Assembly (NCBI GenBank): GCA_023159155.1
Contig: JAJNNX010000091.1
Location: forward strand, 1-63,787
Length of the DNA stretch: 63,787 bases
Reading direction: 5' to 3'
DNA from: Ustulina deusta
Taxonomy: Eukaryota; Ascomycota; Sordariomycetes; Xylariales; Xylariaceae
Shown here: positions 37,009 to 47,930 of the stretch, one piece after another
Layout of the letters: every line of letters begins with the position of its first letter
Numbering within the stretch: the first letter of the stretch is position 1
Program-made: the position numbers and the translations under genes
Notes under the pieces: model-generated
Database searches by the model: none
What the model saw: only the letters and a program-made list of their open reading frames with translations
Told to the model about the DNA's origin: nothing

Positions 37009-39207
37009 ATGTCGTGCTTGCTTCTAGCTATCGCCGCCTGTGTCCTGATCTGGCTCCTATTAAGCATACTTCCCCAGGTTGTTGCAGCGAAAAATGCATG
37101 TGCCCTGTTATGGCCACGAACATGACCACATATATTGACGTTGAAGTAGTTCATCTCGACGGCCAGTTGGAAACAACTAAATAAGTGGAAAGGGTGGGCT
37201 CAAGGTCTCCAATATCTTATTCGCGGACCCCAAATCATAGATCGGGCCTATGTTTCAGTCAGTGAAGAAAATGCAAATTAGGTACTGGACTTACCTCTCT
37301 AATATATCGAAGGCAAAGGGGGGGTCATTCAAGGTGACCACGCCGTCAAATACTCACTTGATGATTACGTCAAGTGAGCTCATAAATGAAGTTATGGATG
37401 CCCCAACCCATATCCTCTCGCTCCATGCCGTAGCAAAGGAGGTATGTCTGTTTTCCATGGACGCGTGTCCATATTCAATATACTAACATCCAATTAAGTT
37501 GCTGCAACCAAAATACACCATGCGTGGCTTTGAGTGGCAAGACCAGCGTGGTGTTGAGGGCACTGGCTTTGTTCGTGCCCTTCGAAGCCGATTGACATCG
37601 CACCTGCCACTCTTACAACCGAAATTAGATCGATTGGTGAATGAGATCTTGAGAGAGGAGCTTACTAAAGATGAATCAGGTGGTAGGTAGAAAGAGGGCA
37701 TTATTCATATGAAGTCAGCTTCTGACGAAAACGTCCCACAGCAGCAACTCGCATAAACCTATTCCCCATGGTGAAGCGTATGGTGGTCAAGATAAACTGC
37801 TTTGTCTTTTTTGGAAAGAATCTAAGTATTCAAGTCCCAGCACTCTCTATATTTAGACAACTCAGTAACGTCATGCATTCTACAGGCCAGAACACTGAAT
37901 TCACCACTGCTGCTTTGGAATTCCCGCAAACAGTCATTCTTGCTGCTGAATGCCTTCGAATAACTCCAAATTTGCTTCGTCCGTGAGTTACTAGACATGA
38001 CTTTTTATCCTATCCTATCTATCCTGAGCTGTGATTGCATTATTTACTGAACAATACTCGACGGCCAATGATAGGTTGGTGGCGGCGTTAGTCACACGTA
38101 GACATCGTGCTGCAAGGACGCTATTCAAGTACTTAGAGCCTATTGTTCAGCGACGACTCGCACTGAGAGCTCGAACCGACGAGATTAAAGATAAACCAGT
38201 AGGCTAAATCCATTACACTCACTCAACATTCCTCTTTTCCTGCTAAATCGGGTGGTATTTAGGTTGATTGCATGCAGTGGTTGATCGATACATCACCACG
38301 TCAACAACAGTGGACAGCAGCACGGATGGTCGGTGAAATCATTGCTATTTGGTTCAGCTCAGTCCATCAGTTGGCCATGGTGAGTTTATGCAAGACTACA
38401 AACCAGCGTGGACTCATGACTCGTTGAAACTAACATGAAGACTCGCTTATAGACGGTGACTTATGCAATAGAGGATATCTGCTTGCACCGGGATTATGCT
38501 GATCCACTTAGACAAGAATTGCGAGAACAAAAGGCAACTAAGAACGGGTCGATCGATGTGGAAGAGCTACCTTTGCTTGATAGCTTCTTGAAGGAATCAA
38601 TTCGGTACAACAATGCTGATGCTAGTAAGTACACATGGTCTCAATTTGCGACACGTCCTAATGAATTATCCAGTCAGCTGTCGTAGAAAGGCGTTGCAAG
38701 ATTACATACTACAGGATGGGTCGCGAATTGGAAAGGGTGACTGGGTCTGTATACCACAACGGGCGATGATGCAAGACCCGCTGAGATACTCGAGTCCGAG
38801 TACATTCGATGGCTTTCGTTTTGCTCGAGCAAACGTTTCGCTTTGCCAAGGTAATCGTACGAGTGATGTTCCTGACGAGGCGCGATCGAAGCTTACGGAA
38901 GCGAGCATACACTGGCCCATCTGGGGCCTCGGTAAAACCGCATGGTAAGGAGTTCATGGGAGATTACGTATCCTTGAGTGGCATCTGCCGCGAAAGGGGT
39001 GTGTGAGAAGGTGCTAATACAAGTTACAGTCCCGGCCGTTTCTATGCCTCGCTGGTTCTCAAATTGATCGTCACGCAAATTCTGGAGGAATGGGAATGCG
39101 ACATGCCAGATCGAAAGTCTGCGAGAAATATGGTATGGAGGTCTAGCGTGGTTCCCCTTGAGAGGACGGAGGTTGTGTTCTGGAAGCAACAGGGTCCAAA
39201 ACGGTGA
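37009..39207 (+). CDS. cytochrome P450 (P450-4), multi-intron fungal type
   Basis: A P450 split by ten introns. Exons: 37,009-37,077; 37,150-37,257; 37,313-37,441; 37,499-37,682; 37,742-37,825; 37,886-37,982; 38,075-38,198; 38,263-38,379; 38,453-38,624; 38,674-38,944; 39,030-39,207, about 510 aa. Phases agree at every junction and the third intron carries a TACTAAC branch site. LSLHAVAKE, AIWFSSVHQL (I-helix region) and the ExxR ESIR (352-355) resemble the fungal group that includes ent-kaurene-oxidase-like enzymes. The haem loop is WGLGKTACPGR with Cys452. It is clearly different from the other three P450s. The first two exons (donors CAG/GTTGTT and TCA/GTCAGT) are the least certain part; without splicing the gene would look like a pseudogene. 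Confidence 0.82.
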
Positions 39208-39573
39208 GCACAATATCTTCTGGGGGGGGGTTGATGTCAGAATTAATCGGGTTCTCAATTGTGGATGACTGCATGGCCAGCGGTTTGCCGCATTACGGAG
39301 TAATGAAAGAGAAAGCCTAACGTTATGTTTGGATAGAATGAAGAAGGGGAAATAAAATAAACCTCTGCCACAAGAGACCCCGCAACAGGATATTATACCT
39401 GAACTGTCCACGGGGCCGGAATCCTACCGAGTAACCTTTCTTCGCCCATCATCCCACTTAGGAAGTGAAGCACTGATTATGAGGAAAGCGAATATGATGA
39501 TGTATTCATGAGCTGGTGCTAATAGTATCGGACCTGGCTACATAATATAGGTCCTGAGTGGCGAAGCCACCTC

Positions 39574-40720
39574 TCAAGCCACAATAATCAAAACCCAGCC
39601 ACAGAAGCATTCGCCACTAACTAAGCATTCCCTTCGAGTCGTAGGCCGCAGTGCAAGAGAATAGCTACAGCCCAAAACAGTGTATACGCAATCACCTAGT
39701 TGATATTAGCACTGGACAGCGTCCACTTGATTAAGAAATGGCTCTGTGTGTTTCGACTCACCAGTCTCCACGCCAGGCCCATCACTGAAGAAGCCAAAAT
39801 AGCCCTCGACAATGGAAAGAAAAACCCGATTGTAGAATGCGACTTGCTTCATTTGATGTTCTAACATTCTCTCGTCTTTGCCCAGAAACCGCCGCTAAGT
39901 AGGAACTCCTCAAATCTTCCAGAGTCGGCAGCCTGTGGTATGGGAATCTGTCAGCAGTTCTGCCCATGACAAGGGTTTCCAAGAATGCGTCAAGTGAAGG
40001 CTGCCCAGTAACATACCAATTAGCTGTCAAGAGACACTGGGACTCCGAGTCCCAGATCTCTCGAAGTTGGCCTTTAGGATCATCAAACCCAGAGGCGATG
40101 GCTTGGGCTGAGTTGATAGTGGCGCATTTCAAGCCCGTCACTTCCAATGTCGCCGGGTTGATGAGCCTAGCGTGTGACGCAGAGGCAGAGTATTGAGCGA
40201 TGTAGGTATAGGGAGTACAACGAGTGCCGTGCTTCCGGATCGTAACGTTCCAATTCGGGATCCAGTTGTGTCCATCTTGTAGTCGATGTAGTCGATTTTC
40301 GAGGCTGCAATAATGGAGAATATTCAGCCGTCTTGTGTTGTTCAGGAGTGAGAGAAACGCGCTTCTGTAAATAACGTGAGTAGGGAGAGCGGAAGGTAGT
40401 TGATAGAGGCCCGTAGGGGGCTCGAACTGGTAACCGCTGTAGGAGGCCCATGCCTAAGGTCAGGTGACCTGTGCCACATATTAGCCGTCGCCAATGTTTT
40501 TCTAATCTACATCTTCAGTTCCATACCCATCAGGATTTCTCTCAGTAGTCCAGCTCGATTTCGCCCGCGATGTCTAGAGGTACCAACCCTAGCAGCCCAT
40601 AAATCTTGTCGCGGGTATCTTTGCAATGACAAATTGGTCGCCCACAGAAGCAAGGGGAGGCGGATCCGCCGTGCGCGGAATGTCGAACCCTATGCCATTC
40701 GTGATTCCTAGCGCCCATCT
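39574..40720 (-). pseudogene. decayed HET-domain (heterokaryon incompatibility-type) gene, 5'-truncated
   Basis: Reading the minus strand, fragments of one HET-family protein appear in order in shifting frames. They are DTRDKIYGLLGL (about 40,625-40,585), IYRSAFLSLLNNTRRLNILHY and WIPNW (about 40,385-40,240), TGQPSLDAF and HRLPTLEDL (about 40,000-39,915), AFYNRVFLSIVEGYFGFF (about 39,845-39,790), and, after an intron-like gap, GDCVYTVLGCSYSLALRP ending at TGA 39,574. The frame shifts by one near 39,895 and there are stops between 40,400 and 40,545. The N-terminal half that normally defines the HET domain is missing. Members of this family drive incompatibility cell death in fungi; this copy is probably dead. 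Confidence 0.75.
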
Positions 40721-41432
40721 TATCTATTTATCTCTGGTAATATGTATAGAGGCTTTGCCCTATGACATGTATTTGGTTCTCCGCGATGGAAGAGAATACA
40801 AATCATGTAAGAAAGCTCCAGCGTTATTGTCGAGATCGTTCAACATCGGCGGAAAGTAGTAAGTTGTGTACGATCCTTCTCGATGTGATGCATCTCTGTG
40901 TCGCAACCCGTGCGGCGGCCTTCACTGCGGCCAGTGCAGGTTGCAACTCCCACCACACCAACCCGTGTCCGTTTCTCCACCAATATGCCCGGGCTCCGAG
41001 GCGGACCTCATCGCCATGGCTTCCGTCTCTCCCAATAGGTCTTATCCAACCGCGCCTGCGCCCGCGAGCAAACAGACCGGGCCTGGCTTTCGAGAACGGT
41101 CGCCATCTTTCACAGCCACGCTATAACACTCCCATTGCCGCCGAAGAACTCGACAACAACAAGAGCACCTGCCGCCATATAGACAGCAGGTATCCCTCCC
41201 TCGACCCTAGAAGTAGCCAGAGGTACAACTTCCGGCACGGCATTGCCAGTTTCGGGTGTCGGGGTCCAGGGACTCACTATACCAGACTCCGGGGTTCCTC
41301 AGCAAGCCCTCGAAAGAGCTCGCCTTACTCAGCCGCTCTGCTGCTCGACACTACCCTGCGTGACGCGAGAGCAGTTCCGGCGGGGTCTAGCTGTTAATCC
41401 TCTTATACGCAGAGTTGTGGGGCGCCAATGTA
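40721..41432. other. GC-rich pocket with overlapping open frames, unassigned
   Basis: GC content rises sharply from about 40,860 to 41,430, and long frames are open on both strands. A plus frame from 40,762 to 41,397 (211 codons) is Ser/Arg/Pro-rich. A second plus frame has a Cys-rich start (CRNPCGGLHCGQC). A minus frame ends in a hydrophobic Ala/Val/Gly-rich tail, reminiscent of a GPI-anchor signal. None has a family signature I can name. Open frames in several phases are expected in GC-rich DNA, so no gene is claimed. Confidence 0.45.
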
Positions 41433-41699
41433 GTGGCACGTGACCGCCGCCGGGAATAGCGGGGCTTCCCCCTCTGTCTTCCATCACAGAGGGGCGTACA
41501 CTTATATTGCGACCTTTCTAGTGCTTTATACTTGGTTAGACTTAGACAGGTCTTGGCTTATTCAGCTAAGCTAAATAAGCGAGGCCCTATCTGAATCTGA
41601 CTAGGTATGCAGCTAACCAGAAAGGCGGGAATATGAGCGTGTCCTCTGTGATGGACCTTAGCGGTGGGAAGCGCGACTATTCCCGGTGTCACGTGACAC
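41433..41699. mobile_element. probable mariner-like MITE
   Basis: A 267-bp unit flanked by TA on both sides (41,431-41,432 and 41,700-41,701). Its ends are inverted repeats: left GTGGCACGTGAC, right complement GTGTCACGTGAC. After a small gap the homology continues through CCGGGAATAG and the TCCATCACAGAGG block, about 70 bp per arm. The centre holds a small hairpin (GCTTATT...AATAAGC) and no coding capacity. TA duplication plus terminal inverted repeats fits a non-autonomous Tc1/mariner element. Confidence 0.6.
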
Positions 41700-41701
41700 T
41701 A

Positions 41702-44301
41702 CACGGGTGGAGATGGCCGACGCCGAACGATGCCGTCAGACGGGCCGGTCACTCTAGCGACCTCTCCCAATATCTTCCCATTCGACAGGGTTGTGCTGAG
41801 CGAGGAGCCGGAGTCATGAGGAAGCGTGAGTATGGGTACGTTTTCTGGGGCTGGGGGGTACTTTGGGGATGTGGTGTGGTGGCCTAGAGAGCGGTTCGTT
41901 AGCTTAATGGTGGCGGGCGAACGCTTACCAGATATTGCCGTGTCTAGATCAGCGGAATCGGGTGGCGAATGGTGGTGGTGATCTTCTCTAGGTGTTAGTA
42001 ACTGGTAGGGGAAGCGTGAGCATCGGCAAAATACTAACATGTTGCAACGAGTATTGGCCGGGAAATCTAGAGGCGTGAGTCTTAGGTGGCTGATAACATG
42101 TCGTGGAAACCGAATTCGTCTGCATCATGGTTCAGTGTCAGGGTACGCCGTCAGCGTGGTGATGGAAGCAGTTGGTCCGCGGGAAAGTGGAATGGTATTG
42201 ATGGTTTCGTGTGATCCAAACGTGCAAGAGGCCAGAGATGGAGCACGAAAAGCAGTGAGATGAATGAGGCAGGAGTGTGTCAGTTGCGTGAGGGGAGAAA
42301 CAGTACCTGGCCTAGAAGGAAGGGGGATGAGGGGGATTGGGATGGAAGGCAAGGAAGATATTCCACCTACAGGCAGAGGGAGTGTGCTTAAGAGGAAGGG
42401 GACGAGAAGGCAATGATGCACTTGCAATGATGGCAACTGGTGGGCAAAGGGAAGTATGAGGGGTATGTACGAGTTGACAATAATCGATGTGGTGGTGGGA
42501 AAGAAGACAAGTGGTGGAGGAGAATGGAGGTGGTGAAGAGGAAGAGGGAAGGGCGAGGAGGCAGAGGAAGGCCAGCTAAATAGACAGAGAAGCGGCAGAA
42601 CTGTTGGAAGGCGGTGTGGCAGAGGAAAGTAGTGAATGGGATTGATGGTAGGTTCTAGAGAGGTATCTGCAATGATGGGCGCGTGTTGAATCGACTGCTT
42701 GAGTGCCAAAGTAGTAAACAGTTTGCCTAGGGAATGTACTAACCAGCGTTCTTCCACGCGGAATAGAGCTGCCGAGGAGATAACTGCAAACATCCAGCAA
42801 AAAGGGAATGCATGTGGGAAAAAAATAAAAATAACAAGAAGACAATGATAAGGAATGAGCTAACACACGATTCTGCTGGGGAAGTCAGTAGGAATCTCCT
42901 TGTGGAATTACTGATTTATTGTTAACTTGTTAGGGAGCCAGCTGGTTTGAACCGGGTTGGAAGTAGAGGAGGCAATCCGTAGGGATTACACATATAACGC
43001 GTTCAGTAAATATAAACAAGTTTGGCTGGTAGCAGCAGCGCGATGGATAATGGAATAGATACCTAGGTACCTTTACCTTGTACATAATTGTCAACTTTGA
43101 AGCTTGTTTATAGGCTTGTTTATAGGGGTTTCGGCTTTTTGCAAGTACTCAAGTACTTTGGAATCGAAAGCATTGATACTCTTACTATTAGATTCTTTCA
43201 AAATAATAACTACATAGGTACCTAGGTAGCTTTGATGTGACAGGATGCCGGACCTCAATAGGTTGGAGAAGTGACCTCAGCTTTTCCCGACCAATTAATT
43301 AGTGTTCCTTCCATATTGGCAACATTTGAAGCTGAGGACTTGAGCCATTACCTAAGTACCTAGGTACCACCTTTTATACATATACATAATGCATGCAAGT
43401 TGCCACATCTTTCTCATTGCCGCCATGTAATGGGCTCCACGTGACCACCTTGGACCTCGATTCACCTCGGGCACCGACTTGAATGTGTCATACGCTAGCA
43501 TTTCGCGGCTATGTGCCTGCACAGCTGAACAGATCGCTCGCCTGCACTTCTCGACATCGTCTACCTGGCCATTTGCAAGCTCGTCTTGACCATGTGAGTG
43601 CAATTCACTAACCAACTGCCAAGAATCAAGATGCCCTTATAGCGCTCCTAGCATGAATGCTCACTGCTGTATTTTTTCCACCTTTGTAGGAGTAACAAGA
43701 GACGTTGTTCAAGTTATATATCCCCTTGCCCGCTCTTGTAATCTAGGTAAATAGTAGTACATTTGCTCGAACGTGTCGACCGACTCCCTAGGCAGAGCTC
43801 GAGACTGTTGCACAACCTCCAATTTCCTAAGTACGCAATTGCGGCTTTTGCGGCACTAGAGACAGTAAGATTGGTCATACTTCCATACAGTCAGGGTATA
43901 TCTATACGTAAAAGGGATTACCTAGTTCCCCAATTACGAAATCCCGTACTTATGCTAGGAAGTGTAAGTTTGGCTTACCCCCTTGTATCAGGGCAAGGTG
44001 AGTACCCTTCATATATCTGAGCCAACTCGCATTGCCCATTTCAGTAGATGAAGACGCGGGGATTGTCATGACTTAATCGCTAATTTCGGGGAAATTTATT
44101 GAGTTCTCGATCGAGAGGCTATGGTTATGCTATGCTGCAGTGTTGTGTATACCAGTGTATACTAGGCGCTATATAAAGTCATTTTGGCCGGCGTTGTCTT
44201 GGACTCGGCAAAAGGAATCAATTAACTGGGATCCTCGGAGTTATCAGCTCGCCTTAACCCGTGGTGACAATGAAATTATCAAGAGACAATTGCCCCTCGA
44301 A
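41702..44301. other. long non-coding stretch with purine-rich tract
   Basis: No supported gene. About 42,290-42,600 is strongly G/A-rich on the plus strand, producing a 222-codon Leu/Pro/Ser-rich open frame on the minus strand (42,125-42,793) that looks compositional rather than coding. An 87-codon minus frame (43,352-43,615) and an 85-codon plus frame (43,763-44,020) lack any signature. Several CCTAGGTACC palindromes lie here (about 43,060, 43,215, 43,358). Confidence 0.5.
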
Positions 44302-45318
44302 TCAAAGAGGGCCAGTGCGGCCCCTAATAGGTAGATCAACCTCCCTCGTCACCTGCCATAATGTTCTATCAGGAAACTCAGTATTCAGAGCTTCGACCAG
44401 ATTATCACACAGAATACACGTGTCCTGGAGCATTTCCGCGTATTTCTCGCGGTAGAAATGCATGAAGTTGACCGAGGTCCCACTTCTCATGCATTGCAAG
44501 ATGTAGACTAGAAAGAAGTGCCGGGATTCAATTGACTCTCTGGCGTAGAACAATTCGGCATCGACGTCCTCGCCAATGTCATACCCGTTGTTTCTGGGTG
44601 TAATTGTCAAAATCCGGCGCGCCTTGTCGAGGCTGAGCCATACTCGCCACATCTCTTGTAGATGGAGAAGATACGGCTCGAAATCTTCTTCGATGTCGAT
44701 GATGTGTGGAAAACGTATCTCATGTGGACCGCGACCCAAGGCTACATTATCTCTAGGCTCGACCGCTGGCAGTTCCAGCAAATGGGCTAGCTCGTCGCGA
44801 TTCGCCAAAGTTCGGCCATCCGCTAGGATATCTAGTAGGAGCTCTTTTCCGTTGTGTCCAGACTCTATCCGAGCCCTCAGAGCCGGGATGTCGACGGGCT
44901 CAAGGTCCAGCGACGGCATGTTCCTGACCGTGGAGTACCGAATCAAAACACTAAAGTTCACTGTCATGCGTTAGCCGAGCCAGTCCTTTCAAAAGGGGAG
45001 CCCCAACATACGAGAATGTCTCGCCGAGTCTGTCATGGCTTTGTAGGCTAGGTACTGGGGTGCTATCAGAATTCATATGTTAGCAATCACGGCTTTTTGC
45101 TGAGATTTGTCGAGAGCGAAGAGGTTTGCCACAAAGGGGAGAGCAACAACAGGATGCGTACTATACCACTCAGTAATATCCGGGACGTACAGCAATCTGC
45201 GTAGTGCGTCGGATAGACCGTCAAGGATTTGGTGAAATTGGTGCGGGCCAACGCCACCGCGCAGTGATGTCCAAAAGGACATGAAAGATTCATTTTGGTC
45301 CATCATCGGTAATGTCAT
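44302..45318 (-). pseudogene. unknown protein gene with one in-frame TGA
   Basis: Exon 1 (45,318-45,012) and exon 2 (44,960-44,302), joined across a 51-bp GT..AG intron, give 321 codons. They are open throughout except for a single TGA at codon 82 (45,075-45,073), between KAVIANI and ILIAPQYLAYK. No alternative intron that removes the TGA keeps the frame. The product would be a soluble, mostly helical acidic protein (for example EEDFEPYLLHLQEMWRVWLSL); I do not recognise the family. A single C-to-T change of CGA to TGA would explain the break, as would a sequencing error or a rare readthrough. The first ATG is at 45,318; the frame upstream has no ATG. Confidence 0.55.
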
Positions 45319-46277
45319 GTTATGAATGCACACTGGGTTTAGAATGCCACGGAGTCATGTGTAAAGAGATGATGTTTGGGTATGAAAAGAACATCAGTTT
45401 GCTGGGCCAGCAGAGAACACTACTTGATGGTCGGGTATTCTTTCAGTAGTGCCAGCCTTCGAAGGCACCTACCTAATGCAAACATGGAAGCGTTATCTTA
45501 GGTAGGTACCTGGCAACTACCTCATAATTGAGTACATATAAGCGTATCTATCTCTGAGCCTGGGTACCTATACTTTGGTTTCAAGAAGGTACGCTGTATC
45601 ACACCATGGGGTAGACTGCCTTACCGCTCAGGGACAACGATCCTGCCCTGAAGTATACCTAGATATAGGCGTAACCATACATTTCCATGCCGATTAGCCG
45701 CTCCACAAATAGCGGAACTCAGTCAGAAGAGAATAAATCTGGTCACGGTGTATGCTCGTCAAATGCACTATTTAGTTACGTAGTCATGAGTGAGGCATGT
45801 GAAGTATTTTATAGGGTCTCGACACAACCCACACTTTTATTCGTCTCAGCTGGCTGCATGTTAAGAGACCCCAGTTATAGCTATACCTCCAAGAGGTTTC
45901 ATCATACAAAACTGTTATGATACTCCCTCTGGACAAAGGCTATTTATGGAGATAGCCTGCGAAGGTGTCTAGACCTTTCGCGCAACAACAAGAACTTATG
46001 TGTACCCCTATTCTTGGCCCACGAGGTCCTGGCAATGAATAAGGGGAATTAGTTGATTCTAGAGCAAAGAAATCAATCTGCATGCCTGAGCGTTTGGTAA
46101 CAGCCGGGTAAACTAGCTAGCTGACATGTGTGGAGCAAGTAGAACAGAGAAATATTGATGCAAAAATGATTTGCCAAATGAATCCCTATTTAAGGAACGT
46201 GGCCATTTCCATCTGCGCCGTCTCAACATCAACCTTGGCGACTTCCGAGATGCGGATGCTCCGTGAATGTTCTGGAG
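45319..46277. other. intergenic, no supported gene
   Basis: Only short unconvincing frames (for example 77 codons, 45,687-45,920, plus). Contains one more AGGTAGGTACCTGG palindrome cluster near 45,495-45,512. Confidence 0.5.
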
Positions 46278-47210
46278 CTAAAAGCACCTTGCCTTTTTAG
46301 TGGTGTCGATCATGAGTTCAACGGCAATGTCGCGGCGATTGCTCTCCTGAAGGATACGGAGAAGGTCGTTACGAAAATCCCACGCCCGGTGGGTCATCTG
46401 ACTGAAACGGGCATATACGTCACGATCCATGGTAGTCTTTGAAAGTAGAATGGCGAATTCTTCTAGATCCTGAATGGAAATATAGTCGGCCAACTTCAAT
46501 CTCCATCCTTCCACAACAAGAAACACCTTTTTGAGGCGCTTCAATTGCAACAGGACATGGCGATCAAGCTCGTGGACAGAAGGAGAATCTATGTCAGGGG
46601 CAAAAATCGCCAACTGTCGGATGTGATGGCACCAGTGGTCGTCTTTGATGTCTTGCGGCCGCGGCGTACCATTCTGGTTGCAGAGAAACAGGAACTGGCC
46701 CTGGGATGGGGAGTCTGAACCAAAAAAGACGACATCTTTCTGGAAATCAAACGATGTGCGCACGTGCGTCGCCGGAGGCCTGAACTGCCCGATCTTAAAG
46801 CCTGCGGGCATGTCGACATTTCCCCCGGGAGTGTCATCTAGAGGCCCCGATGTAGTCCCCACTCTGCCTGGGAAACAAATCATGCGCTGGCCAGGATCCA
46901 GTGACATTTCAGAGACGATATCGCGGTCTGGGCTTGGTGAGGCACTATATATGATGTTGCCTACGTTCGCTAGGCGTGCTGCGTAGTATCGGTCTCGGCC
47001 AGAAACCAGGAGATAGTGATAAACGACAGGTTGGCTCTCCCGCCAGAACTCCCATATCATGAGTTTTATCTCTGTTGGTAGCTCAGTGTAGAGATGGAAC
47101 TTATCGAGTTTCTTATTTCGATGTTTCGGCTTCGTGGTGCCTTGTTTGTCGGGATCGGCCTTTGTCCAAGGCAGTCGCCAGAAAGTGCCAAAGCCGGATG
47201 TTTTTTTCAT
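46278..47210 (-). CDS. 2EXR-domain fungal protein
   Basis: Single-exon 310-aa protein. After a basic N-terminus (residues 1-36) it has FHLYTELPTEIKLMIWEFW (about 38-56), the hallmark start of the fungal 2EXR family, which has two E-x-R-like motifs and an F-box-like helix. The remainder alternates hydrophobic strands and loops (VVYHYLLV, GQFLFLC) and ends in a helical segment TMDRDVYARFSQMTHRAWDF. The molecular function of the family is not established. The gene looks intact, unlike its two neighbours to the left. No obvious link to the oxidase genes. Confidence 0.82.
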   Translation of the reverse strand: MKKTSGFGTFWRLPWTKADPDKQGTTKPKHRNKKLDKFHLYTELPTEIKLMIWEFWRESQPVVYHYLLVSGRDRYYAARLANVGNIIYSASPSPDRDIVSEMSLDPGQRMICFPGRVGTTSGPLDDTPGGNVDMPAGFKIGQFRPPATHVRTSFDFQKDVVFFGSDSPSQGQFLFLCNQNGTPRPQDIKDDHWCHHIRQLAIFAPDIDSPSVHELDRHVLLQLKRLKKVFLVVEGWRLKLADYISIQDLEEFAILLSKTTMDRDVYARFSQMTHRAWDFRNDLLRILQESNRRDIAVELMIDTTKKARCF

Positions 47211-47930
47211 GTTTGTGGCCTAGGTTTGGTAAGATGAGGGTTATTAGGATTGGGATGAGAGTCAAAGAAAAGAAAGGAAGAAAAGAAGAAGAGATGGATC
47301 TCACTTAAATAGAAGCACTTCACGGCTCTCTATGGGACAACATATCGGCCTACTGGAGGTGGCAAACAGAACTCTCCCTGGTTAGAAAACGAAACAACCG
47401 TCATACCCCTGACATGAATAAGAGCTGTCTTTGTCGAATCAAAACAACATGAGGCTAAATACAGCAAATTCAGCAACCCAGTGGCGAGCCAATAGTTGTA
47501 GTGTAGATTACCTAGGTAGATTTTGCATACAAATGTTGATGAGGTGGCGTGGAAGCTTCCAGGACTTAATGTTTTGGGACCCGAAAATGAATGCCCTATG
47601 CTACCTGAACTACCGTCCTGAATCGGATTGGGAGCGACACCCCAGCGGTGCCGCTTTTAGGGGCTGAGCGAAACCCGCCTTTGCACAAGACCTGTCAAAC
47701 CAACCATTTAATCACACTACAAGCATAGCGAAGAGGAATTGGTTTGAACGCATATATTGGGGGGAGCGTGAGCCTCTACTCGAGGCCTGGCTGGCGGTGC
47801 GCTATTGCGAAGCCGGCCATCACAAACCAGATTGATTGATTGATTGATTTGTTTAACGTCAGTGCGGGGTGCCTAAGCTCCACATCGCAGGACCTCCCTA
47901 GAGGTATTGTAACGTGACAAGCTCTACCTA
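47211..47930. other. promoter side of the 2EXR gene and right island edge
   Basis: No gene. Contains a pyrimidine-rich/purine-rich strip just upstream of the 2EXR start (47,255-47,300) and a short GATT microsatellite (47,833-47,851). Composition collapses to AT-rich DNA at about 47,930. Confidence 0.55.

Noticed and set aside
40390..40480. possible tRNA-like fold
   Set aside because: No consistent cloverleaf or A/B boxes; overlaps the HET relic.
40762..41397. 211-codon plus frame in GC-rich DNA
   Set aside because: Competing open frames on both strands and no recognisable motif.
42125..42793. 222-codon minus frame
   Set aside because: Leu/Pro/Ser-rich product is the complement of a purine tract; no domain, no codon structure.
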